Below, piece by piece: positions 8,380 to 18,899 of a stretch of DNA of 64,000 nt; the stretch's first letter is position 1; each line of letters starts with the position of its first letter. Source of the stretch: Aquamicrobium sp. Lineage in GTDB: Bacteria > Pseudomonadota > Alphaproteobacteria > Rhizobiales > Rhizobiaceae. Made by a program: the position numbers and the translations under genes. Location of the stretch: contig NZ_JAMLIE010000001.1 of the NCBI RefSeq assembly GCF_023954335.1, positions 372,001-436,000 on the forward strand, in the 5' to 3' direction. The notes beneath the pieces were generated by a model. It saw nothing but the letters and a program-made list of their open reading frames with translations, was not told the origin of the DNA and searched no databases.

Positions 8380-9675
8380 TTACGAACCGCCGCAGGTCTT
8401 GGTCTGCGTGTTGTAGTTTCCGCAGTTGACCGGATCGGTCCAGTCGGCCTCGAGCACGGCCGATTCCGGCAGGAAGTCGGACCAGGCATCGCCCGCCACG
8501 AGGTCTTTCGTCTCCCAGACCACGTCGAACTGACCGTCTGCCTGGATCTCGCCGATCAGCACCGGTTTGGTAATGTGGTGGTTGGGCAGCATCACCGCCG
8601 TGCCGCCGGTGAGGTTGGGCACCTCGACGCCGACGATGGCGTCGATGACGCCGTCGGCATCGGTCGAACCCGCCTTCTCGACAGCCGCCACCCACATGTT
8701 GAAGCCGATATAGTGGGCTTCCATGGGGTCGTTGGTCACGCGCTCCTTGTCATCGATGAAGGCATGCCACGTCTCGATGAAGCTGGCATTCTCCGGCGTG
8801 TCGACAGACATGAAGTAGTTCCAGGCCGCCAGATGCCCGACCAGCGGCGCGGTGTCGAGGCCGGCAAGCTCCTCTTCGCCGACGGAAAAGGCAACGACCG
8901 GGATATCCTCCGCCGCGATGCCCTGGTTGCCCAGCTCGCGGTAGAACGGCACATTCGCGTCGCCGTTGATCGTGGAGACCACTGCCGTCTTCTTGCCGGC
9001 CGAGCCGAAATTCTTGATGTCGGAAACGATCGTCTGCCAGTCCGAATGCCCGAACGGCGTGTAGTTGACGATGATGTCCTCGGCGGCCACGCCCTTGTCC
9101 TTGAGATACGCTTCAAGGATCTTGTTGGTGGTCTGCGGATAGACATAGTCGGTGCCGGCCAGCACCCAACGCTCCACGCCTTCCTCGTTCATCAGGTAGT
9201 CGACGGCGGGGATGGCCTGCTGGTTGGGAGAGGCGCCCGTGTAGAACACGTTGCGCTGGCTTTCCTCGCCCTCGTACTGGACGGGATAGAACAGCAGCGA
9301 GTTCAGCTCCTCGAACACCGGCAGCACCGACTTGCGGCATACCGACGTCCAGCAGCCGAACACGGCATCGACCTCGTTGACTTCGATCAGTTCACGCGCC
9401 TTCTCGGCAGCCAGCGGCCAGTCCGACGCGATATCGACCACGACCGGCTCGATCTGCTTGCCGAGGAGGCCGCCCTTCTTGTTCTGCTCGGCGACGAGCA
9501 TCAGCATGACGTCCTTCAAGGTCGTCTCCGAGATCGCCATCGTGCCCGACAGCGAATGCAGGATGCCGATCTTGATCGTATCTTCCTGCGCGCCCGCCGG
9601 CCCGGCATGGGCAAGAACGGCGGCGACGGCGGCAGCGCCCAGCAGGCGGCTCTTGGTATGAAATTTCCGGTTCAT
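8380..9675 (-). CDS. urtA: Urea ABC transporter substrate-binding protein UrtA
   Basis: Periplasmic urea receptor, 431 aa. The start at 9675 (MNRKFHTKSRLLGAAA) has AAAGGGGAAGG just ahead and yields a signal peptide ending AGAQ. The mature sequence has the UrtA hallmarks DTIKIGILHSLSGTMAISE, 'FGCWTSVCRKSVLPVFE', 'LLFYPVQYEGEES' and 'YTGASPNQQAIPAVDYL', which distinguish it from amino-acid LivJ/K. It is the first gene of the urt operon and is preceded by a sigma-54-type promoter sequence, consistent with induction on nitrogen limitation. Confidence 0.96.
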   Translation of the reverse strand: MNRKFHTKSRLLGAAAVAAVLAHAGPAGAQEDTIKIGILHSLSGTMAISETTLKDVMLMLVAEQNKKGGLLGKQIEPVVVDIASDWPLAAEKARELIEVNEVDAVFGCWTSVCRKSVLPVFEELNSLLFYPVQYEGEESQRNVFYTGASPNQQAIPAVDYLMNEEGVERWVLAGTDYVYPQTTNKILEAYLKDKGVAAEDIIVNYTPFGHSDWQTIVSDIKNFGSAGKKTAVVSTINGDANVPFYRELGNQGIAAEDIPVVAFSVGEEELAGLDTAPLVGHLAAWNYFMSVDTPENASFIETWHAFIDDKERVTNDPMEAHYIGFNMWVAAVEKAGSTDADGVIDAIVGVEVPNLTGGTAVMLPNHHITKPVLIGEIQADGQFDVVWETKDLVAGDAWSDFLPESAVLEADWTDPVNCGNYNTQTKTCGGS

Positions 9676-9716
9676 GGCGCCTTCCCCTTTCGTATATGTG
9701 CACCGCAACATAAGAA

Positions 9717-9733
9717 AGCAGAAATCATGCCAA
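9717..9733 (-). promoter_or_regulatory. Sigma-54 (RpoN) promoter candidate for urtA
   Basis: On the minus strand TTGGCATGATTTCTGCT matches the sigma-54 consensus TTGGCAC-N5-TTGCA/T at the invariant GG (-24) and GC (-12), with exactly 10 bp between them. Transcription would begin about 30 nt upstream of the urtA start. About 95 bp further upstream GTGCA-AC-TGCAC (9828-9839 on the plus strand) is a short dyad that could be a diverged NtrC half-site pair, but this is weak. Confidence 0.65.
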
Positions 9734-9873
9734 CTAAAGAATCCGGAAAAATAAATGAATCTCAGTAGTTTATAGGAACGCCTCATGAGAGGAGACGCAG
9801 TCATGCACGAATAGGCGCCGATCAGGAGTGCAACTGCACATTTTAAGGACGGTCGGCAATTTCAGGATTCGCC

Positions 9874-10500
9874 TCAGCGCTGTCGGGGAACGAGCCCGGC
9901 GTTCCGGACCAGAAATTCCACGATCTCGTCCAGCCCCTGACGGCGACGCATGTCGGTAAAGACGAACGGCCGCGTTCCCCGCTGCAGCGCGGTGTCGGCG
10001 CGCATCGTGTCGAGGTCCGCGCCGACATAAGGAGCCAGATCCATCTTGTTGATGATGAGCAGATCGGAGCGCGTGATGCCGGGACCGCCCTTGCGGGGAA
10101 TCTTCTCGCCGCCGGCAACGTCGATGACGTAGAGAGTGAGATCGGCGAGGTCGGGCGAGAAGGTGGCGGCGAGATTGTCGCCTCCCGATTCCACGAACAC
10201 CACGTCGAGATCGGGAAAGCGCCGGCACATCTCGGCGATGGCGGCGAGATTGATCGAGGCGTCCTCGCGAATGGCGGTATGCGGGCACCCTCCCGTCTCG
10301 ACGCCGAGAATGCGCTCCTCGCCAAGCGCCTGAACCCGGTTGAGGATCAGCGCATCCTCCTTGGTGAAGATGTCGTTGGTGACGACGGCGATTGAATAAT
10401 CGTCGCGCATCGCCTTGCACAGCATCTCGGTCAGCGTGGTCTTGCCCGCGCCGACCGGGCCGCCGATGCCGACGCGCAAGGGGCCGTTGGGGGATCTCAT
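9874..10500 (-). CDS. ureG: Urease accessory GTPase UreG
   Basis: SIMIBI-class GTPase that drives nickel delivery to apo-urease with UreD, UreE and UreF in the cytoplasm. P-loop GGPVGAGKTTL near residue 13, the metal-binding CPH in GGCPHTAIREDAS, 'ESGGDNLAATFSPDLAD' and the guanine-specificity NKMDLAP. 208 aa, full length. Last gene of the ure operon; its start overlaps the ureF stop by 4 bp. A 198-bp spacer with its own promoter separates it from urtA. Confidence 0.97.
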   Translation of the reverse strand: MRSPNGPLRVGIGGPVGAGKTTLTEMLCKAMRDDYSIAVVTNDIFTKEDALILNRVQALGEERILGVETGGCPHTAIREDASINLAAIAEMCRRFPDLDVVFVESGGDNLAATFSPDLADLTLYVIDVAGGEKIPRKGGPGITRSDLLIINKMDLAPYVGADLDTMRADTALQRGTRPFVFTDMRRRQGLDEIVEFLVRNAGLVPRQR

Positions 10501-11165
10501 GATCTGAATACCCGTGAATACTGGACTTCATGTTTCATCGACATGATCTCCGACATGGGGGTGGCCGAGCCGAGATCGTCGAGGGTCGCTACGCTTGCCC
10601 GTGCGCCGGCTAGCAGGACGACCGGCTCGAGCGCCGCCATCGCCCGGACGCCGTCGCGCTGCCCGAGCGGCACGAGCCGCTGCGCGGCCTGGACCAGATT
10701 GGCGGCGAAGGCGTGCAAATAGGCCGTCAGCGCATCGGCGAGAGCCACGCCGTGACGGGCCGCTGCGATCCCCGCCGCGACGGGATAGGCGATGGCCGGG
10801 ATGTCGTCTTCTTCGCCAGTTCCCCCTTCCCATATACGGACCGCCTGCGCGAACGCGGCGCCCTGGAGGGTGGTTTCCATATGCCGCTCGCGCGAGCCGG
10901 CCATGGCCTCGGCGATTTCGGCGATCGCGCGGGCATCGCCGCCTTCCGCCGCATTCCGCCAGGCGGCGGCAAGAAGCACGGCATCGTTCCAGCCGGAACC
11001 CGACGTCAGCAGCGCCGAAAGCCAATCCGTCAGCGTTTCCCGGTCATGCAGCAGACCGTCGTGGATCGCCCGCTCCAGCCCGTGGCTATAGGCGAAGGCC
11101 CCGACCGGAAAGGCGGGCGACATCCAGCTCAGGAGCCTTGGCCAGGTGGCTCGCGCCTCAGTCAT
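10497..11165 (-). CDS. ureF: Urease accessory protein UreF
   Basis: Bridges UreD and UreG in the urease activation complex; all-helical, 222 aa. Recognisable by WPRLLSWMSPAFPVGAFAYSHGLE at the N-terminus and a C-terminal 'SATPMSEIMSMKHEVQYSRVFRS'. The start at 11165 (MTEARATW) is preferred to an upstream ATG at 11183 because it overlaps the ureE end by 8 bp only; either is possible. Confidence 0.94.
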   Translation of the reverse strand: MTEARATWPRLLSWMSPAFPVGAFAYSHGLERAIHDGLLHDRETLTDWLSALLTSGSGWNDAVLLAAAWRNAAEGGDARAIAEIAEAMAGSRERHMETTLQGAAFAQAVRIWEGGTGEEDDIPAIAYPVAAGIAAARHGVALADALTAYLHAFAANLVQAAQRLVPLGQRDGVRAMAALEPVVLLAGARASVATLDDLGSATPMSEIMSMKHEVQYSRVFRS

Positions 11166-11619
11166 GGTGATGATGGTGGCCATGGCCGCCTCCGTGATGG
11201 TGGTAGGCCCCGTGCACCGGCTGGAAACGCTCGCTCACCTCGCCAACGGTTGCTCCCAGCCCTTCCAGCATTTCCCGGATGACATGATCGCGGCGGATGA
11301 GGATGCGGTCCTCGTCGACCTGGGCGGCGACATGCCGGTTGCCGAGATGCCAGGCAAGATGACGCAGCGGCGCCACCGGGCCTGGCTGGACCTCGTAGAG
11401 ATTCTCCACCGCGGCGAGGATGACGACGATGCGGCCATCCTCGAGCACGAGCGCGTCGCCATGGGCAAGGAGCACCGGCTCGGGAAGATCGATCATCAGC
11501 TTCTCGCCCTCGCATGTCGTGAGAAGCTTGCGGCGCAGATGCCGGTCGCCGTGATCGAGCAGAAGGGTACCGGCGAGTTCGGCATGGCTGTGACGGGTGT
11601 GGGAAATCGCGTGCAGCAT
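11158..11619 (-). CDS. ureE: Urease accessory nickel metallochaperone UreE
   Basis: Nickel-binding chaperone, 153 aa. N-terminal domain with 'RRKLLTTCEGEKLMIDLPEPVLLAHGDALVLEDG' (peptide-binding domain) and a metal-binding ferredoxin-like domain with 'HLAWHLGNRHVAAQVDEDRILIRRDHVI'. The C-terminus is a His-rich tail, AYHHHGGGHGHHHHHD, the classical nickel store of the longer UreE proteins. Lies 6 bp after ureC and overlaps ureF. Confidence 0.95.
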   Translation of the reverse strand: MLHAISHTRHSHAELAGTLLLDHGDRHLRRKLLTTCEGEKLMIDLPEPVLLAHGDALVLEDGRIVVILAAVENLYEVQPGPVAPLRHLAWHLGNRHVAAQVDEDRILIRRDHVIREMLEGLGATVGEVSERFQPVHGAYHHHGGGHGHHHHHD

Positions 11620-11625
11620 GATCGT

Positions 11626-13337
<1,712 letters not shown>

Positions 13338-13338
<1 letters not shown>

Positions 13339-13649
13339 CAGAGCTTCCCCATCACCTGCTGGCGGAAGCCGTAGATCTCGCGCCCGCCGCCGATCGGCAC
13401 GAGCCGCACGATGCGCTCCTGACCCGGCTCGAAACGGACAGCAGTACCCGCGGCGATATCGAGGCGCATTCCGCGTGCGGCGGCCCGCTCGAAGGCAAGC
13501 GCCGGATTGGCCTCCAGGAAATGATAGTGCGAGCCGACCTGGATCGGCCGGTCGCCGGTATTGGCGACGGTGAGCGTCAACGGCTCGGCTCCGGCATTCA
13601 GCACGATCTCGCCGTCGGGCGTGATGATTTCTCCGGGGATCATGGTCAT
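13338..13649 (-). CDS. ureB: Urease beta subunit UreB
   Basis: Structural subunit of urease, 103 aa, beginning MIPGEIITPDGEIVLNAG and containing 'VGSHYHFLEANPAL' and 'GTAVRFEPGQER', both diagnostic. The start could be one or two codons in (MTMIPGE or MIPGE). It overlaps the HupE/UreJ stop by 4 bp. Confidence 0.97.
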
Positions 13650-14233
13650 GCCCCCGCCACGAGCCAGAGGCCGCCGAGCGCCGTCAGGCCACCGGCAATC
13701 CGCGCCGCGAGCCGCCCGGCTCGCCCGCCGGCAATGGCGCCGATGCCAAGGCCGAGCGCCACGCCCGCGCCATGCAGCAGGGCGGTGGCCGCCACGAACC
13801 CCGCCATGAAGGCAAGGCCGCTCGCGCCGCCAAGCTCAAGTCCATGGGCATAGCCGTGGAACACCGCGAAGAAACCGACGATGACCATTCCCACGGCAGC
13901 GGGAACCTGCAGCGCGACGAGCGCCAGAAGCCCGATCACCACGACGGAAGCGGCAATGGCCGGCTCGACGAAGGGCAGGCCGAACCCCCCGAGGGCCGCC
14001 AGAAATCCGGCGGTCATCGCCGCGACGAAGGCGGCGGGCACGGCCCACAGCGCCCGCCCGCCGATCAGCGACGCCCAGAGGCCGACGGCGATCATGGCGA
14101 GCAGGTGATCGGCCCCTGTCAGCGGATGCGAGAATCCCGCAGCGAACGAGCCATGCTCCACCGGATCGAGGTGAGCGAAGGCGGGGCTTGTGGCTGCGCC
14201 GGTCAGCAGCAGGGTGAGGAACAGTCTTTTCAT
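13646..14233 (-). CDS. ureJ: HupE/UreJ family membrane protein, probable nickel permease
   Basis: Small membrane protein inside the urease operon, 195 aa, six to seven hydrophobic segments. A signal-like N-terminus ending in AFAH is followed by HLDPVEHGSFAAGFSHPLTGADHLLAM, the HupE/UreJ signature whose His and Asp are thought to bind nickel, and a second motif 'FFAVFHGYAHGLEL'. The start at 14233 (MKRLFLTLLL) has GAAGGG 7 nt upstream; an upstream TTG (14248) is less likely. Position between ureA and ureB argues that it supplies nickel for urease. Confidence 0.9.
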   Translation of the reverse strand: MKRLFLTLLLTGAATSPAFAHLDPVEHGSFAAGFSHPLTGADHLLAMIAVGLWASLIGGRALWAVPAAFVAAMTAGFLAALGGFGLPFVEPAIAASVVVIGLLALVALQVPAAVGMVIVGFFAVFHGYAHGLELGGASGLAFMAGFVAATALLHGAGVALGLGIGAIAGGRAGRLAARIAGGLTALGGLWLVAGA

Positions 14234-14251
14234 CGGTTTGCCCTTCAAAAG

Positions 14252-14554
14252 CTAGCGGATCGGCTGATGCACGGTCACGAGCTTGGTTCCGTCGGGGAAC
14301 GTCGCCTCGACCTGCACGTCGTGAATCATCTCGGCGATGCCTTCCATCACCTGCTCGCGGGAAACGACATGCGCGCCTGCCTCCATCAGGTCGGCGACCG
14401 AATGCCCGTCGCGCGCGCCCTCGACCACGAAATCGGTGATCAGCGCGATGGCCTCCGGGTGGTTCAGCCTGAGGCCACGCTCAAGCCGCCTTCGCGCCAC
14501 GATGGCCGCCATCGCGATCAGCAGCTTGTCCTTTTCACGAGGGGTAAGGTTCAT
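14252..14554 (-). CDS. ureA: Urease gamma subunit UreA
   Basis: Small structural subunit, 100 aa: MNLTPREKDKLLIAMAAIVA at the start, 'RGLRLNHPEAIALITDFVVEGARDG' in the middle and VQVEATFPDGTKLVTVHQPI at the end, all highly conserved. The start at 14554 gives the normal length; the frame extends upstream into ureD but without support. 10 bp after ureD. Confidence 0.98.
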   Translation of the reverse strand: MNLTPREKDKLLIAMAAIVARRRLERGLRLNHPEAIALITDFVVEGARDGHSVADLMEAGAHVVSREQVMEGIAEMIHDVQVEATFPDGTKLVTVHQPIR

Positions 14555-14564
14555 GACGATAATC

Positions 14565-15398
14565 CTATGAATGCCAGACCTTCGGCAGCGCACGTCCGGC
14601 CAGCATGAGGGAAAGGATCGGTTCGAGGCGTTGCCGCAAGGCAAGGCCGGTGGGCGCGACGAGACGGATCACCAGCTTGCCGTCCCAGGCGCTCGCTCCG
14701 CCCGTCTCCCCCAGGCGGGCGCGGACCGCGTCCAGCAGCCGTTCCGGCGCGGCGGCCGTACAAAGGATAGTCGCCATGGCCACGCGGCCGCCGAGCGAAG
14801 CCGTTCGGGCCAGCTGCGCGGCGATATCGCCGGACACACGAAAATCCTCTGCGAAAATCAGCCGGCCGTCGCGACGGACACGCCAGCGATCGTGCAACAG
14901 GCCGTGGCGCAGCACTTCTCCCATGGCGGCGCGGCCGAACAGCACCGCCTCCACGGCAAGCAGATCGGCATCGCCCTCAAGATCGACCTCCAGCCGCCGC
15001 GACAGACGGCCGCCATCGAAGAGAATGGTTTCCTGCGGCAGCCAGGCCAGTCTGGCGCCGGCGCCGAGCATCAGCCGGTTTTCGACCAGCGCATCCAGAC
15101 CGGTGGAGCGGTAGATGCGTTCGCAGGCTTGCGTGGTGATGGTCGCCAGGGCCCGCTTGCCCAGGTCGATCTTGACAGCGATGCGATCTCCACCGGCCAA
15201 TCCGCCTGCCGTATTGATCAGGATCGCCTCCAGAGGCAGGTCCGGCAGGGGATGCGGCAGGCCGACCCTGGCGCAGCCATCCTGAAAAAGCGTCGTCAGC
15301 CGCGTCGATCTCCCGTCATGCCGGAAGCCCAGCCGCGCCGTCCCCTCGGCGCGTTGCAGGCGCGCAACGGGAGGATCAAGCAAGGGGAAGGCGGTCAC
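14565..15398 (-). CDS. ureD: Urease accessory protein UreD
   Basis: Scaffold of the UreDFG activation complex (UreH in Helicobacter), 277 aa. Conserved 'LINTAGGLAGGDRIAV' and 'ITTQACERIYRS' are clear family markers, as is 'WLPQETILFDGGRL'. It begins with GTG (15398); an in-frame TGA lies three codons upstream, so no longer form exists. First gene of the ure operon. No sigma-54 or sigma-70 promoter could be named with confidence upstream. Confidence 0.95.
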   Translation of the reverse strand: MTAFPLLDPPVARLQRAEGTARLGFRHDGRSTRLTTLFQDGCARVGLPHPLPDLPLEAILINTAGGLAGGDRIAVKIDLGKRALATITTQACERIYRSTGLDALVENRLMLGAGARLAWLPQETILFDGGRLSRRLEVDLEGDADLLAVEAVLFGRAAMGEVLRHGLLHDRWRVRRDGRLIFAEDFRVSGDIAAQLARTASLGGRVAMATILCTAAAPERLLDAVRARLGETGGASAWDGKLVIRLVAPTGLALRQRLEPILSLMLAGRALPKVWHS

Positions 15399-15876
15399 CC
15401 TTCAACCCGCCGCAATATCGGTTTCACAGGATGATCTGGTCTCGCCCATGCTTTCCTGCCTACGCTTTGCCGAGCGAAGCACTGCAAGGATCATGCCACA
15501 TGCGGGGGCCTCAAGTCGGCGCCCGTATCGCCGCACCGGCCGATCGACGGCGGCAGGCAAGGTCGCAAACTGCCCAAAAAGCGGGCGGCAGGTGCACAGG
15601 CCATCGCCACAGTCCGCTTCCATGGGATCAGAATCTCATGGCAGCACGAAAGAGCACCGATCTCTCCATCGTACGCAGGCGTTGCCGCCGGCTTCTCCGG
15701 CAAACCTCCGGTCCGCGCCGATTTGCAGCGCGATATACGCTGCATACTGGCGAATTGCAGGCCCGGCATGGCCATCGTGCCGGACTTGTCGTCGTCTTGG
15801 CCGGAGGGCTTTCGGCCCAGAAAGAACACGCTTCCCGATGCAGGGCGGTGCAAGGCGGGCGTGCTGTGGAACGCAG
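15399..15876. other. Spacer between ureD and a LysR gene, no gene supported
   Basis: 478 bp with short overlapping frames on both strands (for example a 120-codon minus frame at 15491-15853) that lack family resemblance and plausible ribosome-binding sites. It must contain the ure promoter and probably the 3' end of the LysR transcript; no clear promoter, terminator or repeat was recognised. Confidence 0.5.
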
Positions 15877-16830
15877 TCAGCGGACCGCAGCGGCTTTGCG
15901 TCGTTCCGCAGCCGCAGCGATCTCGCGGATTTCGGTGGCGACCGTCGCGAACTCGGTCATCAGATGCGCGGCGACCGTCCTGACGGTGGGCCAGTTCTGC
16001 CGTTCGCGATGGATGAGCAGACCGACCTCGCTCTGCCGCAGCCCCGGTTCCTGAAGCGGTATGTGGACGAGCTCGCCGGACTGCAGCTCCCGCATGAAGC
16101 CGACCGGCGTGAAGAATCCGATGCCGATTCCCGCATGCATGATCTCCTTGGTCATCTGCAGGGAATTGGTCAGCACGGTCGAGCGGAACTGGGCTCCGCT
16201 ATGGGTGAATTCCGTTTCGGCCGTGGCGTTGAGCAGCCATGGGTCGCTCAGCATCACCACCGGATAGGCCGCGCATTCGGTCAGGGTCAGCTCCCGCCGG
16301 CCCGCGAGCGGATGGTCCGGCTTCATGACGGCGCCGAGACGGAGCGGGAGCTGGGAGAGAACCTCGTAGCCGCCATGCCTGCGGTCGATGAAGACGATCG
16401 CGAGGTCGGGCCGCCTCGCGCGCATTTCCTCCGCCACCTCCTTGGGCGACGCCTCGACGATGCCGAAGGAAATGTTGGGGTGAGCCTTGCACAGGATGCT
16501 CACGGCACGGGGGATGATCTGGACGATGGAGGCCGGGATAGCCAGAATGCGCACCTCGCCATGCAGGTCCCCCGAGAGCGCAGTGACCTCGCTCGTGACG
16601 GTCTGCCATCGCGCCAGGGTTTCGCGGGCGTGACGGATGACGAAGTCGCCCGCGGGTGTCGGCCGCACCCCGTTCCCGGCGCGCTCGAACAAGGGCGTGC
16701 CGATTTCGGCCTCGAGCTTGAGAATCTGCCGGTTGACCGCTGACGACGCCACGTTGAGCACGGAGGCCGCGCGGCGGATCGATCCGAGACGGGCTACCTG
16801 GTCGATATAGCGCAACACGGAAGCATGCAT
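15877..16830 (-). CDS. LysR-family transcriptional regulator
   Basis: 317 aa. N-terminal winged helix with ARLGSIRRAASVLNVASSAVNRQI and the wing LEAEIGTPLFERAGNGVRPTPAG; C-terminal effector domain with 'LHGEVRILAIPASIVQIIPRAVS' and 'GIGIGFFTPVGFMREL'. The tail is Ala/Arg-rich. Divergent from the importer/CoA operon starting at 17028, with about 200 bp between. LysR proteins usually activate the divergent operon with its substrate as inducer, so this is the likely regulator. Confidence 0.92.
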   Translation of the reverse strand: MHASVLRYIDQVARLGSIRRAASVLNVASSAVNRQILKLEAEIGTPLFERAGNGVRPTPAGDFVIRHARETLARWQTVTSEVTALSGDLHGEVRILAIPASIVQIIPRAVSILCKAHPNISFGIVEASPKEVAEEMRARRPDLAIVFIDRRHGGYEVLSQLPLRLGAVMKPDHPLAGRRELTLTECAAYPVVMLSDPWLLNATAETEFTHSGAQFRSTVLTNSLQMTKEIMHAGIGIGFFTPVGFMRELQSGELVHIPLQEPGLRQSEVGLLIHRERQNWPTVRTVAAHLMTEFATVATEIREIAAAAERRKAAAVR

Positions 16831-17027
16831 GTCGTCACCTCGCTAGTGATGCCTTTTTGGCAGCGCCTGTATCGAATCTTTATGCTTCTCGCGCGCACCT
16901 TGCCACACTTAAGATCGCAGTTACGTTGGGGAACCAGTCGTCCGGCGACAGAACCGGCACACAGCAAACGACATGGCAACGTTTCGCGCAGCTTCGCAAA
17001 CGGCTTGGCCGTATGGAGGACTATCCG

Positions 17028-18062
17028 ATGATTCACACTGTCATGTCGCGTCGTTCGCTTTTCAGGACGGGCGCGGCCGCCGCGGCGGCGCTCGCGGCGC
17101 CGACCGTCGTCTCGACGCGGGGCTTTGCCCAGTCGGGCACACGCACCATCAACATGCAGCTTGGCTGGCTGCCGAGCAGCGAGCAGCTCGGCGAGGTGGT
17201 GGCCAGGAACCTCGGCTATTTCGAGGAAGAGGGCCTGAACCTGGCGATCCAGCCGGGCGGCCCGTCCATCGACGGCGTCGCCATCGTGGCGTCCGGCCGG
17301 TACGAGCTCGGTCAGGTCACGTCCAGCCCTTCGCTGATGCTGGCCGCTTCCCAGGGCATTCCCGTCAAATGCTTCGCGGTCGGGTTCCAGGAGCATCCGC
17401 ACACCTTCTTCTCGCTTCCCGCGAAGCCGATCCGGACGCCGCAGGACATGATCGGCAAGAAGGTCGGCATCCAGGCTACCGGCAAGGTCCTGCTGAGCGC
17501 GCTCCTGCGCAAGAACAACATCGACGAATCCGACGTCGAGGTGATCACGATCGGCTCCGACTACACGCCGCTGCTGACCGGACAGGTCGACACGGTCGCC
17601 GGCTGGATCTCCAACGTCGCGGCGCTTAAGCCGCTGGGCGAAGGCCTGGTGACGATGCGGCTGTGGGACACCGGCGTCAGGCTCTATGCGTGCCCCTATT
17701 ATGCGACGCACGACACGATCGAGAACCACCCTGAGGTGCTTGCCGGTTTCCTGCGCGCGGCCGGAAAAGGCTGGGGCTTCGCCCGCGAGAATCCGGAAAA
17801 GGCCGTCGAGATGCTGGTCAAGGAGCTGCCCAACCTGAATGCGGAAGACCAGCTCGCCTCGGTCAAGGTGGCCCTGACCTTCGCGTTCAACAAGCAGACC
17901 GCGAAGAACGGCTGGGGAAGCTTCGACCGCGACGTGTGGCAGCAGCAGATCGACATCTACGACGAGCTCGACCAGTTCTCGGCCGGAGCGCCGAAGATCG
18001 ACGACGTCATCACCTCGTCGATCCTCGACGCGACCGCCGACGTCCGCCCCAAGCTGGGCTGA
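17028..18062 (+). CDS. ABC transporter substrate-binding protein, NMT1 family, with twin-arginine signal
   Basis: Periplasmic receptor of a second NMT1/SsuA-type importer, 344 aa. GGAGGA 8 nt ahead supports the start at 17028 (MIHTVMSRRSLFRTGAAAAA); the SRRSLF motif suggests Tat export, with cleavage after RGFAQ. The body has 'NMQLGWLPSSEQLGEVVARN' and a 'GYFEEEGLNL' stretch typical of the family. It heads an operon with an ATPase, a permease and CoA-pathway enzymes, so the ligand is probably an organic acid that is activated with CoA; this is inference. Confidence 0.87.
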   Translation: MIHTVMSRRSLFRTGAAAAAALAAPTVVSTRGFAQSGTRTINMQLGWLPSSEQLGEVVARNLGYFEEEGLNLAIQPGGPSIDGVAIVASGRYELGQVTSSPSLMLAASQGIPVKCFAVGFQEHPHTFFSLPAKPIRTPQDMIGKKVGIQATGKVLLSALLRKNNIDESDVEVITIGSDYTPLLTGQVDTVAGWISNVAALKPLGEGLVTMRLWDTGVRLYACPYYATHDTIENHPEVLAGFLRAAGKGWGFARENPEKAVEMLVKELPNLNAEDQLASVKVALTFAFNKQTAKNGWGSFDRDVWQQQIDIYDELDQFSAGAPKIDDVITSSILDATADVRPKLG

Positions 18063-18076
18063 TGGAGGCGGCCGCC

Positions 18077-18898
18077 ATGAGCCTTGCTGCGACCGGACTC
18101 GCCCGCAGCGGCGAGCTGCCAAAGCCGGAACCGTCGGGCGCCGCAGTCGAACTGCGCGACGTCTCGGTGCGCTTCACCACGGAGCGGGGGACGATTGCCG
18201 CGCTGGAGGGCATCGATCTCGTCGTGGCGACCGGAGGCTTCCTGACCCTGCTGGGGCCGTCCGGTTGCGGCAAGTCCACACTGCTGCGGGTGGTCGCTGA
18301 CATCTTGCGGCCATCCAGCGGCACGGCGACCGTGCTCGGAGGGCCGCCGGCCGAGGCGAGGTCGCGCCGCGACATCGGCTTCGTGTTCCAGGATGCTGCG
18401 CTGTTGCCCTGGCGCACTGTGATCGACAACGTCACCCTGCCGCTCGAGGTGGGCGGCGGCGCGCCGAAGGGACGGGCGCGGGATCCGCGCGAATTGCTGG
18501 ATCTCGTTGGCCTGTCCGGCTGGGAAAAGGCTTTTCCCCACGAGCTTTCCGGCGGCATGCGCCAGCGCGTGTCCATAGCGCGCGCCCTCGTTTCCGGGCC
18601 GAAGCTGTTGCTTATGGACGAGCCGTTCGGGGCGCTCGACGAGATCACCCGCGACCGCCTCAACGAGGAGCTCCTTTCGGTATGGGAGCGAACCGGGACC
18701 ACCATCCTGTTCGTCACCCATTCCATCTACGAGGCGGCGTTCCTGGGCCAGCAGGTCCTGCTTCTCGCCGCGCGCCCGGGCCGGGTGCGCGACCTGATAT
18801 CCGTCGACCTGCCCTCGCCGCGCCGGATCGCGGTTCGTGAAACGCCGCAATTCGTCTCGCTGGTGACGAAACTGCGGAGCGTATTGGAGACCTGCTGA
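18077..18898 (+). CDS. ABC transporter ATP-binding protein, SsuB/TauB type
   Basis: 273 aa. Walker A GPSGCGKST, Q-loop FQDAALLPWRT, signature LSGGMRQRVSIARAL, Walker B LLLMDEPFGALDEI, switch His in FVTHS. The ATG at 18077 with GGAGG 8 nt upstream is preferred; an ATG at 18062 overlapping the previous stop (TGATGG) is the alternative. Next gene begins 1 bp after its stop. Confidence 0.92.
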   Translation: MSLAATGLARSGELPKPEPSGAAVELRDVSVRFTTERGTIAALEGIDLVVATGGFLTLLGPSGCGKSTLLRVVADILRPSSGTATVLGGPPAEARSRRDIGFVFQDAALLPWRTVIDNVTLPLEVGGGAPKGRARDPRELLDLVGLSGWEKAFPHELSGGMRQRVSIARALVSGPKLLLMDEPFGALDEITRDRLNEELLSVWERTGTTILFVTHSIYEAAFLGQQVLLLAARPGRVRDLISVDLPSPRRIAVRETPQFVSLVTKLRSVLETC

Positions 18899-18899
18899 C

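Noticed and set aside
9676..9873. CTGAGA upstream of urtA considered as part of a TPP riboswitch
   Set aside because: The rest of the conserved TPP core is missing, and a sigma-54 promoter lies between it and the gene start, so it would not be transcribed from that promoter.
11158..11210. His-codon repeat (CATCATCACC-type) considered as a DNA repeat
   Set aside because: It is fully explained as the coding sequence of the UreE His-rich nickel tail.
15491..15853. 120-codon minus-strand frame between ureD and the LysR gene
   Set aside because: No recognisable family, no ribosome-binding site, and codon pattern unlike the neighbours.
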